Counted from the first letter of the stretch, positions 30,488-40,144 are shown. The stretch: DNA of 64,000 nucleotides from Saccharothrix algeriensis (GCF_016907655.1 NZ_JAFBCL010000001.1:5676001-5740000); one strand, 5' to 3'. The notes: generated from the sequence alone by a model not told the origin. Numbers and translations are program-made.

Positions 30488-30739
30488 TCAGACTTGGTCG
30501 TCCGTAGGCCGGAACAGTTCGAACGGCTCCACCTGCAAGGCATCCGCCAAGACGAAGACCCGGTCGAGACTCGGCGAATGACGACCGTTCTCGATGCGGT
30601 TGATCGTCTTGCGGTCGAACCCGCTCGCCTCCGCCAGTTGCTCCTGCGTCAGGTCGCGTTCCAAACGCAGCGCGGCAAGGCGGTGCCCAAAGCGCGCACG
30701 GTAGTCCGCGAGGCGCGGATGAACCGGGGACGCTGGCAC
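30488..30739 (-). CDS. Cro/CI-type (XRE) HTH regulator
   Basis: The 83-residue protein is nearly all HTH domain: RLAALRLERDLTQEQLAEASGFDRKTINRIENGRHSPSLDRVFVLADALQVEPFELF. I set the start at GTG 30739 because a cluster of GTTGGTAC half-sites (30749-30790) lies directly upstream and would otherwise be coding. The frame stays open to GTG 30802 (104 residues) as an alternative. It is divergent from the tyrosine integrase (30874), the usual place for an element repressor, and probably controls integrase and its own expression. Confidence 0.75.
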   Translation of the reverse strand: MPASPVHPRLADYRARFGHRLAALRLERDLTQEQLAEASGFDRKTINRIENGRHSPSLDRVFVLADALQVEPFELFRPTDDQV

Positions 30740-30748
30740 GGGGGCAAC

Positions 30749-30790
30749 GTTGGTACGTTTGGCCGTGCGAGTCCGTACCAACACTGGTAC
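30749..30790. promoter_or_regulatory. Cluster of GTTGGTAC half-sites, probable repressor operators
   Basis: GTTGGTAC at 30749-30756 is inverted as GTACCAAC at 30775-30782, and TGGTAC (30785-30790) forms a second palindrome with the latter (GTACCA-ACAC-TGGTAC, 30775-30790). It lies between the divergent repressor and integrase genes. Confidence 0.6.
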
Positions 30791-30873
30791 AACATGCGGC
30801 ACCGGAATCCGGACCGGCGACGTTCACGCTGGTCAGCCCACCACCGCCGCAGCATCATGACTCGAGGACACCG

Positions 30874-31938
30874 TTGAGCACCGACCCCAAGACCGTCCAG
30901 GCCGCACGACTGCTGATCGCCCAGCTCGGCCTCACTCCCCAGGACCTGATGTGGGTCCCGGCGGACATCCCGACCTTCGCGCAGTACGTGCCCAAGGTGG
31001 TAGCGGCCTCCGGCCCAGGCGCCGCCCGCACCTACGGCACCTACTGGACCCGCATCACCGAGACCTTCGGCCACCGGCGCCTTGACGAGGTCACCGCCAC
31101 CGACATCGAAATCCTCAAGCGACACCTGGTCGCCAATCGACGCATCAGGCGCAACGACCGCGGCGGCCAGTCCGTGGCCGAACACCTCGTCTCAGCCATG
31201 CGAGCCATCTACACCCAAGCCATCAACGACAACCTCCTGCCCCCTCACCACAACCCCGCCCTCAAGGTCGCCAAACCCCGCCCTCGCCCCACCACCCGCT
31301 ACGCCTTGGCGTCCAATGAAGTGGCCGCCCTGTCCGACGCGCTAACCACCAGCGGCCACGACGCCGTGCTGGACACTCTGCTGTTCCGCCTGCACCTGGA
31401 ATCCGCCTGCCGACGTGGCGGTGCACTGGCCCTTCGAGAGGAGGACATCGAACCGACCTCCTGCCTCATCCGCCTGCGCGAGAAGAACAACACCGTACGC
31501 CTGCAACCGATCAGCCCCACCCTGATCGCCTCACTACTGGCCCACCGCGAACACCGCGGGAACGGCAAACCAACCACCGAACCACTACTGCGCCACCACA
31601 ACGGGACCCCGATCAACCGCCGCCGCTACGACCGCATGTGGCAACGCCTGGCCGTCCGCATCCCCTGGGTAGCCGCCCGCAACATCTCCACCCACTGGCT
31701 GCGCCACACCACTTTGACCTGGGTCGACCGCCACTACGGCCCTTCAGTCACCCGCGGCTACGCAGGCCACAGCCATCCGCGCGGCGACAACGTCACCGGC
31801 ACCTACACCAAAGCCACCCTGCCCGAGATCGCCACCGCCCTGGCCGCCTACACCCGCGAACCCCACCCCTTGGCCACCACACCACCGCCCAATGGTGGAC
31901 TGCCCTTGTTCCCTACCTTCACGCCGGTGCGTCCGTGA
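30874..31938 (+). CDS. Tyrosine recombinase/integrase
   Basis: The 354-residue protein has an N-terminal SAM-like DNA-binding domain (about 20-105) and a catalytic domain with the tyrosine-recombinase residues: Arg in ESACRRGGALAL, HWLRH (H-x-x-R, about residues 275-279), His in YAGHSHP and the nucleophile Tyr in VTGTYTKAT. It starts at TTG 30874 with GAGGA upstream. Its position beside tRNA-Leu indicates it integrates an element at that tRNA. The next gene overlaps its stop (GTGA). Confidence 0.93.
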   Translation: MSTDPKTVQAARLLIAQLGLTPQDLMWVPADIPTFAQYVPKVVAASGPGAARTYGTYWTRITETFGHRRLDEVTATDIEILKRHLVANRRIRRNDRGGQSVAEHLVSAMRAIYTQAINDNLLPPHHNPALKVAKPRPRPTTRYALASNEVAALSDALTTSGHDAVLDTLLFRLHLESACRRGGALALREEDIEPTSCLIRLREKNNTVRLQPISPTLIASLLAHREHRGNGKPTTEPLLRHHNGTPINRRRYDRMWQRLAVRIPWVAARNISTHWLRHTTLTWVDRHYGPSVTRGYAGHSHPRGDNVTGTYTKATLPEIATALAAYTREPHPLATTPPPNGGLPLFPTFTPVRP

Positions 31939-32381
31939 CCGAGCGGCCCACGCGACTCTTCGTCCCACCGACAAACCGCCCGCAGGCGCCGCTGCAGACC
32001 ATCGCCCCACCACCGGCACTTTCCAGGAAGGCCGACCTCCTGCTCGCCACTGCGGCCATCGACCACTCCGGCCGCATCCCCGCCCGCAGACTTCTGCGTG
32101 CACTGGCCTGGAGCCCAGGCGACCCCACCAGTACCCAACTACGTGGTGACGTGATCACACTGCGCCTCGACCCGAAGAGCCCGCGTCGGATTGACAGTCG
32201 GCACCACGTCTTCGTCCCCCTCGGTCTACGTGATCTGACAGGCATCCGCACCGCCGACCACATCGCACTCCTCGCCGTGCCCCAAGAACAGGTGCTCCTC
32301 ATCTGTCCTGCGCGGGTCCTACGCTCGCTGATGGCAGATCATTTGGCGCTGGAGGACGACGCTGTAGTAAGCCAATCCTGA
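31935..32381 (+). CDS. Small protein downstream of integrase, possible SpoVT/AbrB-like fold
   Basis: The 148-residue protein starts at GTG 31935 overlapping the integrase stop, so it is translationally coupled. The N-terminal 45 residues are Pro-rich. The C-terminal half (RHHVFVPLGLRDLTGIRTADHIALLAVPQEQVLLICPARVL) has the hydrophobic pattern of AbrB/MazE swapped-hairpin domains (PxxLRxxxGIxxGDxxxL). This is a fold guess from pattern only. It could assist or regulate recombination, as small proteins after integrases often do. No Cys clusters or membrane segments. Confidence 0.7.
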   Translation: MTERPTRLFVPPTNRPQAPLQTIAPPPALSRKADLLLATAAIDHSGRIPARRLLRALAWSPGDPTSTQLRGDVITLRLDPKSPRRIDSRHHVFVPLGLRDLTGIRTADHIALLAVPQEQVLLICPARVLRSLMADHLALEDDAVVSQS

Positions 32382-32516
32382 TCAATGCCCTCAGCGTGAG
32401 GTCGCAATGGGTGCCTCTCGCAACGCGCTCGATCACGCATCGCTGCAACTAGGAGTGCACCTTGCTACGGATCCGAGTCCGATACGCCGACATGGCTGGT
32501 GAGCGCACTACACCCC

Positions 32517-33572
32517 TTACGTCAACGACTCGGGCTCGTCGAACCAGTCAGCCAGCGTGGTCCCGGACAGCACCTCGACCCCGACATACTCTTGGACCAA
32601 GCGTTTACCATCAGCGACCGCAGAAGTCGCGGCCTCCCCCAGTGGCTCGTCGAACCACGCTCGCGCCCACGCGACGAGGGCGGCCGTCGGGCGTGCTGTG
32701 TTCGACGGTCGTGAGGCTCCGTGGTGAAGCAGGAGTCGATAGAGCCCACGTGCGGGTATGACCGGTGGCAGGGCCAGTTCCGCAGCACGGCTCTCGGCCA
32801 GCTTGGCGACTCGCAGACCTCCCGTGTCGATGTCGCCGAAGTACCAGCAGGCCGTGGGCGCAGGTGCCATCGTGCTCAAGGCCGCGAGGCGGGTCCCGAC
32901 CTGGTTGCCCGAGCCCCAAACGACCCGACCGTCGAACCCCAACTGTTCCGCTCGGTCGCTGATTGAGCGGTAAGTGGTGTAGTTCTCGATCACCAACCAC
33001 GATCGGTCGCCAAGCGTTGTCTGCTCCACCGGCGGCCAGCATGCGTAGGTTTCGAGCAGTTCGAGGGTGAGCCTCCCTGGACTGAAAAGCGGGCCGAGCA
33101 TCCAGGCTTCCAACTCCTTCTCGTCGCCCAGAACCTCCAAGGAGCGCTCGCGCACCGGTACCCGTACTGCCCTGCGCTTCGGTAGCCAGTTGTTGACCGC
33201 CTCGAGGAACGACAACTCGGCAGGGCTCAGGAGGTCCTCGTCGAAGAGCCGGGCCGCCCACGCCAACTCCGCATGCCAGACCACGGGTGGTCTCGGAGTT
33301 CGCTCGGGACGGAGCGGCGCGGGCCTCGTCACGTAGAGGGGGAGTGGAGGATGGGCTGAGCGATCCAGCTTGGTCCGTGGCAGTTCAACTCGCCCCTCAG
33401 CAGCCAGAGTGGCGAGAGCCGTGAGCACACGGCTCCTCCATCCCACTGTGGCGGCAGCAGTTCGATCGACCGACGCGGCGGCGACGAGGATGGCTTGGAG
33501 GGGTACGCGACGGACACGTGACTTCTCCACCGCCAGAGCGATGGCGTCCGCGATGGCCTTCTCAGGGTTCAT
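32517..33572 (-). CDS. jetD: JetD-like Toprim nuclease subunit of a Wadjet system
   Basis: The 351-residue protein is the last gene of a four-gene minus-strand operon; its ATG overlaps the end of the SMC gene by 11 bases. The key segment is CWYFGDIDTGGLRVAKL (about residue 243 onward), the DxD-containing Toprim motif of DUF2220/JetD proteins, which are related to topoisomerase VI A subunits. In Wadjet systems JetD cleaves circular DNA once the SMC complex has extruded it. The N-terminal 200 residues contain winged-helix-like segments. Residue length is somewhat shorter than E. coli-type JetD. The assignment rests on this motif plus operon context. Confidence 0.8.
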   Translation of the reverse strand: MNPEKAIADAIALAVEKSRVRRVPLQAILVAAASVDRTAAATVGWRSRVLTALATLAAEGRVELPRTKLDRSAHPPLPLYVTRPAPLRPERTPRPPVVWHAELAWAARLFDEDLLSPAELSFLEAVNNWLPKRRAVRVPVRERSLEVLGDEKELEAWMLGPLFSPGRLTLELLETYACWPPVEQTTLGDRSWLVIENYTTYRSISDRAEQLGFDGRVVWGSGNQVGTRLAALSTMAPAPTACWYFGDIDTGGLRVAKLAESRAAELALPPVIPARGLYRLLLHHGASRPSNTARPTAALVAWARAWFDEPLGEAATSAVADGKRLVQEYVGVEVLSGTTLADWFDEPESLT

Positions 33573-36500
33573 GCCGTACCGCCGACACCACGTCGACGAC
33601 CTGCGAGTTGTTGTCATCGACCTGCACGTACGCGCGACCTTCACGCGTGGTGGACGACCGTTTGTGCATGGCTGCGATCCGGGGGAAGGTCGTAACGGCC
33701 CCAAGGTCGCCGATACCCGTCCAGAACACCAACTGGACGCCGTTGGCCCGGGCGACCTTGCGCTGGAGTTCGAGGAAGGGCAGGTAGTTGGCCTTGCCGA
33801 GGGGGTTGTCCAAGGGCACCACGCCACCCGCGGAGCCGGCTTTGGCGCCGGTGCGCTGCTCGGCGCGCAGTCGGGCGAGGACGCAGAAGAGCACCAGCGA
33901 GGCGGTGAGGTTCTCACCACCGGACCACTTGCGCATCTCCTCCACCGGGGTTCGCCCGATTGGCTGATCGGGCGAAGGCTTGAGCACGGTTGCCTTGAAT
34001 CCCTCGACGACTGATGCCTCCGTCGCACGCCACAGCAGCTCCACGGCGTCCAACTCGATGCGGCCACTCCGGACCATGCGGTCCACCAGTTCCCCGACCC
34101 GGAGGACGACCTGTTCCCGGTTGGGGCGGTTGCGTGCTTCGACCACCAGGAACTTCCGGTGTTCCCAGCGGCCGATGCCCTCCGGCAGTTCGGACAGGGC
34201 GGAGGCGCGGTTGAGCAGGGCGAGGGCATCGGCGACCAGGTCGCTCAACCTCACCACGACGTTGTTCTTGTGGGTCTCGACCTGGTCGAGCTGCTGGGCG
34301 ATGGCCTTCTCTCTCGTTTCCAGGTCGAAGGCCAGCTCACCGGCCAGCGCCGCCACGCGTTCGATGACGTGCTCGCCCCGGAACATCTCGCGCAGGCGGT
34401 GCACGGCCTGCCCGTGTTCGTCCTCCGCGACCGTGGCGAAGCGGTCCTGCCCGGCCCAAGTCCGCAGGTCGTGCACGGCCGCAGTGCGGGCGTGATCAGC
34501 TGCCACATATGCCTCCTGCACCTTCTCCAGCTCCGCGACGAGGTTTCCGACGACGGTCCGGGTCTCCTCGTCGTCGTCGGGAACCGTTCCGGACGGCTGG
34601 TCGGCCGCGGCGACCTGGCGCAGCTTGTCGGCCTGGTCGCGCAGGAGACCGGCGCGGGTCTCGGCCTCGCGGACCGCGTCGGCCGCAGCATCACGGTCCT
34701 TCTCGGTCTGTCCCAGCTTCAACTGCCCCTCCGACGCCTCCGCCTCCGCCTCCGCGGCCAACCGCTCGGCGTGCTCCTGGTCAACGGGCTGCTCGATCTC
34801 GTCCGTGCTGCGGAGCTTGCTCACGGGCGCTTCGGCTTGTTTCCGCCTGGCGGTATCGAGATCAGTCCGAGCGGCACCGACCGCCTGGTTGGCGCGTTCG
34901 AGGCGCTCGGCGGCGCGGGCGGCGGCGCGGGCGCGGAGGTCGTGATCCGCAGATGCCTCACCGGCGACCAGTTCGAGGGCAGATCGCTGCACCTTCTCCG
35001 GGTGCATGTTCCACGCCCTGCCGACCTTGACGACCTCCCGTTCGGCGTCCTCCACTGCCCTGCGCAGCTCTCGTTCCGGGAACTCCTCCCGCAACTGGCG
35101 CTGGGCTTCGGCATCGACGGTCTCGGCTGCCTCCAGCGCCAGGTCGGTAGGGGTGGCCGGTCGGGGCAGTCCTTCACGTCGTCCCGTCCACTCGGTTCGC
35201 CGCCGGTCCAGCTCACGGATGTCCGTGGCAAGTTGCTCGATGATCTGAGCCGCGTCCTCGCGGTGCCTCTCGGCCTGGCCGGCCTGGGCCGCGGCCCGGG
35301 AGCGCTCGTCCGGGATCGCCGCCAGCCTGGCTTTCGCGGGTTCCGCGACGTCCCGTTCACCAGCGGCCAACGCCGCCACCCGTGGAAGGACCGCCCCGAT
35401 CCGCGCGAGCTGCTCCCTTCGGTCAGCGAGCAGGCCGGCGACCTCGTCCGCGCCCTCCCGGATCGTTCGCAGCTCCTCCGACACGGTGTCCTCGTGCTCA
35501 CGGGCTCGTGCCAGTGCGGACTCGGCGGCGGAGGTGCGCTCGCGCAGGCCGTCAATGCCGTCAGCGGGCAGGTCGCCGACGAACGCCTCGATTCGCGCGA
35601 TCCGGGCCGCGTCGCGCCCGCGCTGCTCGGTCAACCCCGCCAGGAGCTCGCCGTCCGCGGTGTGGCGGCCGCGTCGACGCTCCAGTTCCGCTGACGCCGC
35701 GTCGGGGTCGTGTTGGGCCCGCGCCGGGCCAAGGACGACACGTGGCTCTCCGCGGTGGGCGAAGGCCGTCGCCGGAGCCAGGACGACCACGTCCTCCACC
35801 GCCGTGGTGATCTTGGCTGCGGCACCGGCGGGGTCGCCGTAGACCACCACACCGTCGACCACGTCGGGCAATTCCGCGATGACGGCGGTGTGCTCGTCTG
35901 CCGGCACGTGTTTGGCGAGGTAGTGCCACCCGGAGTGCGCCGTGATCCCCTGCCGGTTCAACTCGTGGAGCACCTTCTCGACCTCGGGGCGCGGTGGCAG
36001 CAGGTCTGTTTGCTCAAGGCTGAGAATCGCGCGCTCGTCCCGTGCCCGTTCCTCCCGAACGTTGATCACTCGGTGATCGGCAGCGGCGATGGCACCGGCG
36101 AGCACATCCAGGACGTCGTCGACACCGTGTGTCAGGTCCACCAGGTCGGTTTGGAGCAGTTCCCGCAGGCGTGCGTCATCAGCCAACTCCGCAGCTCGCC
36201 GCGTCAGCCAGCGGAGGTCCTCCGCGAGGGGCTGATGCACGTCGCGGGCTTTGGTCGTCCCGGCCCGGGCCAGTGTCAACCGCTTCTCGCAGGCACTGAT
36301 CTTCTCCAGTGCGGTCACCTGAGCAGCCCGCAGCCGCTCGACGTCCTGCCGAGCGGCTCGTTCCTCCTCACGCCACCGGACTTCGGCCGCGTCGATGCCC
36401 TCGTCCCGGGTGATGATCCCCTCGGTCACCAGCTGCTGCTTCTCGGCCTGGAAACGCGCAATGTGGTCGTGGAGCGAATCTTCTTCACTCTTCAGTGCGG

Positions 36501-37893
36501 CGAGCCGCTCGTTCGCGGCGTCGAGTTCCGCCTGCGCGTTGACCCTGATGCTGCGAGCGTCACCGAGAGCGGATCTCATCGTTTCGAGTGAGCGATCGGC
36601 CTTGGCAATCTCGTTCTCCAGCGCACCGGCCACGAGGGCCTTCGCGGCCTCCGCCCTGCGGACGAGCGGTTCGACCTGATCGGCCGTGTCGAGCAGGGCG
36701 TCCTTCGTCGTGGCCAACCTGGCCTTCGCGACTTCCAGGACGAGATGGTCCTCCACCGCGCCCCAAGCGCGCACTTCCAAACCTGCCGCGTCCACCTCGC
36801 CCTGCGCTTCAGCGAGCCGGGTCTTCGCGGAGCGGACGAGGAAGTCCACGGCGATCCTGCGGTATTCGTCGCGCCGCCTGCGGGCGGCGTCGACGCCACC
36901 TTTCAGGTCGGTCAACCTCCCGCTGAGATCCTCAACCAACCGGGCCGCCTCGTCACGCCTGCCCTGGGCGACTTCCTCCGCCTGGTGCAGAGCGCGCTTG
37001 AAGCCTGCGGCACGTACCCATACCCCATCGCGGTTGTTCGAGGCTTTCACCACGGCCTGGTGGGCCTCACCCAGCGCTACGACCTTGGGCGCGGCCGTGG
37101 TGCAGAACTCCTTCTCGGCCTGGTAGACCGGACGCTTGGCGATCTCGGCGGCGGTGTCGGCGAGCAATTCGCGCACCGGGGCCACCCGCTGCTTGTCGCC
37201 GACGAAGCGCAACAGGTAGCGCACGAACGCGCCGGGGGAGTCGATCTCGGCGAACAGCCCGTCGATACCACCTTCGGCAGCGTTCACCTCGGTGAAGTAG
37301 TGGAACAGATCGGGGTCGAAGTTGCGCTCGCGCAGCGCGTTGTGCCACTCGCCGATGGTCTGGTCGGCCACCACGGCGTTCGCGCCGAGTGCGGCCAGCT
37401 CGTTGACGTGCGACCGGAATCGCTCGCGGTCGTACCTTCCGCCAGTGCGCAGGGTGAACGGCAGGTCGTCGAGGGTCGAGCCTTCCACGGAAGGGTCGGG
37501 GTGGACGCACCACCAACTGCGCCGGAGCTTGTCCTTCCCGGGGCCGTTGTAGTCGCGCGGCCGCACCCGGCCATCCCACTCGTAGACGGCGCCGGTCAAC
37601 AGCAGGTTGCCGGCCGGGTCCGCCCACTCGGCCACCACGTGCGCCGTGTCCTTCGCCTGGACCAGATCCTCCAACGTGCGCTTCTTCGTCCGAGTGGCGA
37701 GGAAGTCGCGCCGGTCGGGCAGAATCAGTGCGAGCAGCAGTGAGAGCATCGTGGTCTTGCCCGCGCCGTTGCGCAGCCACACGATGGCGTCGCAGGGTTC
37801 GCCGGCCACGTCGGTGAGGTCGACCAACAGGTCGGAGAACCGGTTCTCGGGAACACCGATGGAGTCCAGGTACAGCCTTCGCAGCCGGAACAT
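33562..37893 (-). CDS. jetC: JetC-like SMC/MukB-type ATPase of a Wadjet system
   Basis: The 1443-residue protein has an N-terminal ATP-binding motif (WLRNGAGKTTML, Walker A Gly43-Thr48), long coiled-coil arms (for example RVNAQAELDAANERLAALKSEEDSL and many Glu/Ala/Arg heptads, about 260-1150) around a hinge-like central part, and a C-terminal head with the signature WSGGENLTASLVLF and a Walker B-like VVPLDNPLGKANYLPFLELQ. Such SMC proteins extrude DNA loops. In JetABCD they sense small circular DNA such as plasmids. ATG 37893 overlaps the JetB stop (ATGA). The acidic residue expected right after the Walker B Asp is replaced by Asn (DN), as in other MukB-like JetC proteins I recall. Confidence 0.88.
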   Translation of the reverse strand: MFRLRRLYLDSIGVPENRFSDLLVDLTDVAGEPCDAIVWLRNGAGKTTMLSLLLALILPDRRDFLATRTKKRTLEDLVQAKDTAHVVAEWADPAGNLLLTGAVYEWDGRVRPRDYNGPGKDKLRRSWWCVHPDPSVEGSTLDDLPFTLRTGGRYDRERFRSHVNELAALGANAVVADQTIGEWHNALRERNFDPDLFHYFTEVNAAEGGIDGLFAEIDSPGAFVRYLLRFVGDKQRVAPVRELLADTAAEIAKRPVYQAEKEFCTTAAPKVVALGEAHQAVVKASNNRDGVWVRAAGFKRALHQAEEVAQGRRDEAARLVEDLSGRLTDLKGGVDAARRRRDEYRRIAVDFLVRSAKTRLAEAQGEVDAAGLEVRAWGAVEDHLVLEVAKARLATTKDALLDTADQVEPLVRRAEAAKALVAGALENEIAKADRSLETMRSALGDARSIRVNAQAELDAANERLAALKSEEDSLHDHIARFQAEKQQLVTEGIITRDEGIDAAEVRWREEERAARQDVERLRAAQVTALEKISACEKRLTLARAGTTKARDVHQPLAEDLRWLTRRAAELADDARLRELLQTDLVDLTHGVDDVLDVLAGAIAAADHRVINVREERARDERAILSLEQTDLLPPRPEVEKVLHELNRQGITAHSGWHYLAKHVPADEHTAVIAELPDVVDGVVVYGDPAGAAAKITTAVEDVVVLAPATAFAHRGEPRVVLGPARAQHDPDAASAELERRRGRHTADGELLAGLTEQRGRDAARIARIEAFVGDLPADGIDGLRERTSAAESALARAREHEDTVSEELRTIREGADEVAGLLADRREQLARIGAVLPRVAALAAGERDVAEPAKARLAAIPDERSRAAAQAGQAERHREDAAQIIEQLATDIRELDRRRTEWTGRREGLPRPATPTDLALEAAETVDAEAQRQLREEFPERELRRAVEDAEREVVKVGRAWNMHPEKVQRSALELVAGEASADHDLRARAAARAAERLERANQAVGAARTDLDTARRKQAEAPVSKLRSTDEIEQPVDQEHAERLAAEAEAEASEGQLKLGQTEKDRDAAADAVREAETRAGLLRDQADKLRQVAAADQPSGTVPDDDEETRTVVGNLVAELEKVQEAYVAADHARTAAVHDLRTWAGQDRFATVAEDEHGQAVHRLREMFRGEHVIERVAALAGELAFDLETREKAIAQQLDQVETHKNNVVVRLSDLVADALALLNRASALSELPEGIGRWEHRKFLVVEARNRPNREQVVLRVGELVDRMVRSGRIELDAVELLWRATEASVVEGFKATVLKPSPDQPIGRTPVEEMRKWSGGENLTASLVLFCVLARLRAEQRTGAKAGSAGGVVPLDNPLGKANYLPFLELQRKVARANGVQLVFWTGIGDLGAVTTFPRIAAMHKRSSTTREGRAYVQVDDNNSQVVDVVSAVRHEP

Positions 37894-38627
37894 CAGTCGC
37901 TCTCCTGCTCGGAGCCGCGCGCCAGGGCCGCGAACACCAACGATTCGGTCGTCTCGGCCAGCCCCACCCGGAACCGGTCGTTGAGCATGTACGCCTTGCC
38001 CCGCTCGTCGTCGAGGGAGGGCTCCCGACGTGCCCGCCCCGTCGTGACCAGGAATTCGAGGGTGCGGAGCACGTAGTCGCGACGGCAATCGCGCTTGAGA
38101 CCGCCGTGCTGGGCCGGCAGCACCTCCGGCAGGTCCTGCCACATCCGTGCGGCTTCGCCGAGCTGCCCGTCCAACTCATCCTCGACGCCGGCTGCGGCCT
38201 CGACGACCGCGCCGATGTTGCGGTCGAGGAAGCGCTCCAGGTCGACCGGGCGGACGGTCGGGCTGCCGGTCTCGATCAATGCCTCACCGTTCGGGTAGGC
38301 GAAGGCCGCGACGGCCACCAGTACGAGGCCGAAGCAACGCCGGTCCTGGAGCCGGTTCTGGCCGGTGCGGATAGGCAGACCGGAGTTCTCCAGGGTGACC
38401 GCGAACGGGCCGTCCCCGCGTCCGGATACGAGCAGGCCCAGCGGTGTGGGCTGTCGCAGGTCCAGTCCGAGGCCGTCGGCGACGCGCGACACGATCTCGG
38501 CGAACCCGGTGTCCGTTACGTAGCGGTCCAGCAACGCGCGGTACGGGCTGCCCGTCGTCGGGCGTTCCTTTGGACCGAGCGCGAATCGAATGAGCAGTGC
38601 GGCGCTGGTTACGTCGGCGAGGTTCAT
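37893..38627 (-). CDS. jetB: JetB-like (MukE-type) subunit of a Wadjet system
   Basis: This 244-residue protein sits between the presumed kleisin and the SMC gene, overlapping both by the ATGA type of junction. It has a mixed alpha/beta sequence with a C-terminal winged-helix-like part (RRDYVLRTLEFLVTTGRARREPSLDDERGKAYMLNDRFRVGL), consistent with MukE/DUF4194-like kleisin-binding subunits. Direct motif evidence is weak, so the call depends on size, order and neighbours. Confidence 0.7.
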   Translation of the reverse strand: MNLADVTSAALLIRFALGPKERPTTGSPYRALLDRYVTDTGFAEIVSRVADGLGLDLRQPTPLGLLVSGRGDGPFAVTLENSGLPIRTGQNRLQDRRCFGLVLVAVAAFAYPNGEALIETGSPTVRPVDLERFLDRNIGAVVEAAAGVEDELDGQLGEAARMWQDLPEVLPAQHGGLKRDCRRDYVLRTLEFLVTTGRARREPSLDDERGKAYMLNDRFRVGLAETTESLVFAALARGSEQESD

Positions 38628-40144
38628 GCGGCTCCGCTCGCATCGAGGTCCATCCGGTCGAGCGCCACCGATGTGGCGAGCACGAGGTCGGGACCGCGGT
38701 AGCGGTCGTCTACCAGAGGGATGCCTTGGTCGAGCGCGACCAAGGGTGCCAGAGCGGCTGCGAGGTCTTCACTGCGCGGCCGGTCGTCGGGCGCGGTGTC
38801 GTCTCCTGTGACGAACACCCACAGCGAAGCGCCCCACACCACGTCCAGCAGCCGGGTCGGGTCGTCGACCTCCGCCGCTCGGGAACGTGCGACGGCGAGC
38901 AGCTCGGACAGCCGCGTCGGGCGGTGCGCCGCCGCAGCGAGGATGTCGGCCGCGCACCTGGCCACGTCGTCGGGAACCGAGTCGCCGACGGTGTCTCCGA
39001 GATCACCGGGATCGTCGACCTCCGGCTCGGGTTGTTCCCGGATCGCCGGGGCGCGCAGCAGCACTGAGCACAGCTCGTCGATCCCCCAGCAGGAAGGGAC
39101 AACAGGTGGTGCGACGCCCGCCGCCACCTCGTCCGCAGAGACCGCGAACGAGTCGTCGTCCGCAGTGAGGAGTGGCCGCAGCACGTCTCGCGCAAGGTCA
39201 ATTGCCGCTGCGAGGCCACGCGGCTGGAACCGCTGAACCTCTTGGGCGGCGAGGAACACCGGAATCGCCCGTTGGACGTACCGCTCCAACCGCAACCACA
39301 CGTCTTCTCCGCGCCTGACCTCGCGCACGATCTCCCGGCACGTGTCCCGTGCCGCCGGGTCGGCGCTGGACCGCTCGGCCAGGTCGCGAAGCTGTCGATC
39401 CCGTTCGAGCTGCGTCGACAGCTGGGCCAGAACGTCCGTCAGCCACGTCGGCATCTCGCCGCGCCAGTCCACGGCCCGGATGTCGCGGCGGGTGTCCTCC
39501 AGCCTCTCCCGCAGGCTCGCCGACAGCCCCTGGGCCGTTCTGGTCGCCTGCCGCGCCGACGCGAGCGCCTTGGCGAATTCGCCCGCCTTCATCTGAATCT
39601 CGACCATCAGCTTGAGCGCCAGTGCACGGTCGGCGAGGTCGGTGTTGAGCGCTTGCAGGTAGAGCACGATCGCCTGATCGGTGGCCGTGATGGCGGCACC
39701 CTCATCACCGTCGGTCAGGCGTAACAGCCGGAACCGGAACGCCTCGGTCCGCTCACCGGTCTCGTCGTCGGCGGCGGGCTCCACCCACGTCGCCTGATGC
39801 GGTCGACCATCGTTCAGCACGGTGCCCAGCACCAACTTCGCCACCTTGGCCCATGGCCGACGGGGATCGGACGGGTTCATCCGCCGCGCCACCTGCGTCA
39901 GGTGGTCCACGACAGCGGCCGGGCTGACCGAGCCGTCGAGACTCGCCTGGTGGAGGACCACGTAGTCGATCAACCGGAGGGCGAGCTGGGCCAAGTCGTA
40001 GCCCCGGTGTTCGAAGTCCGCCCTGGGCGCGGCGCGGTTGAGGAGTTCGAACACGGGCCCGAGCAACTGCAACGTCTGCCATCGTCCGTACAGCTCTGTG
40101 GTCGAGCGGGGGTCGGGCGGTCGGCTCATGCTCCGCAGGTCCAT
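38624..40144 (-). CDS. jetA: JetA-like (MukF-type kleisin) subunit of a Wadjet system
   Basis: The 506-residue protein is first in the operon. It starts at ATG 40144 with AGGA just upstream; Met 40129 is an alternative. The N-terminus (LLGPVFELLNRAAPRADFEHRGYDLAQLALRLIDYVV) looks like a winged helix. A helical middle (ATRTAQGLSASLRERLEDTRRDIRAVDW, then a region rich in Arg/Glu) would match the kleisin neck. In Wadjet, JetA bridges the JetC heads and carries JetB. I do not recognise a named JetA family, so subtype remains open. Confidence 0.68.
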   Translation of the reverse strand: MDLRSMSRPPDPRSTTELYGRWQTLQLLGPVFELLNRAAPRADFEHRGYDLAQLALRLIDYVVLHQASLDGSVSPAAVVDHLTQVARRMNPSDPRRPWAKVAKLVLGTVLNDGRPHQATWVEPAADDETGERTEAFRFRLLRLTDGDEGAAITATDQAIVLYLQALNTDLADRALALKLMVEIQMKAGEFAKALASARQATRTAQGLSASLRERLEDTRRDIRAVDWRGEMPTWLTDVLAQLSTQLERDRQLRDLAERSSADPAARDTCREIVREVRRGEDVWLRLERYVQRAIPVFLAAQEVQRFQPRGLAAAIDLARDVLRPLLTADDDSFAVSADEVAAGVAPPVVPSCWGIDELCSVLLRAPAIREQPEPEVDDPGDLGDTVGDSVPDDVARCAADILAAAAHRPTRLSELLAVARSRAAEVDDPTRLLDVVWGASLWVFVTGDDTAPDDRPRSEDLAAALAPLVALDQGIPLVDDRYRGPDLVLATSVALDRMDLDASGAA

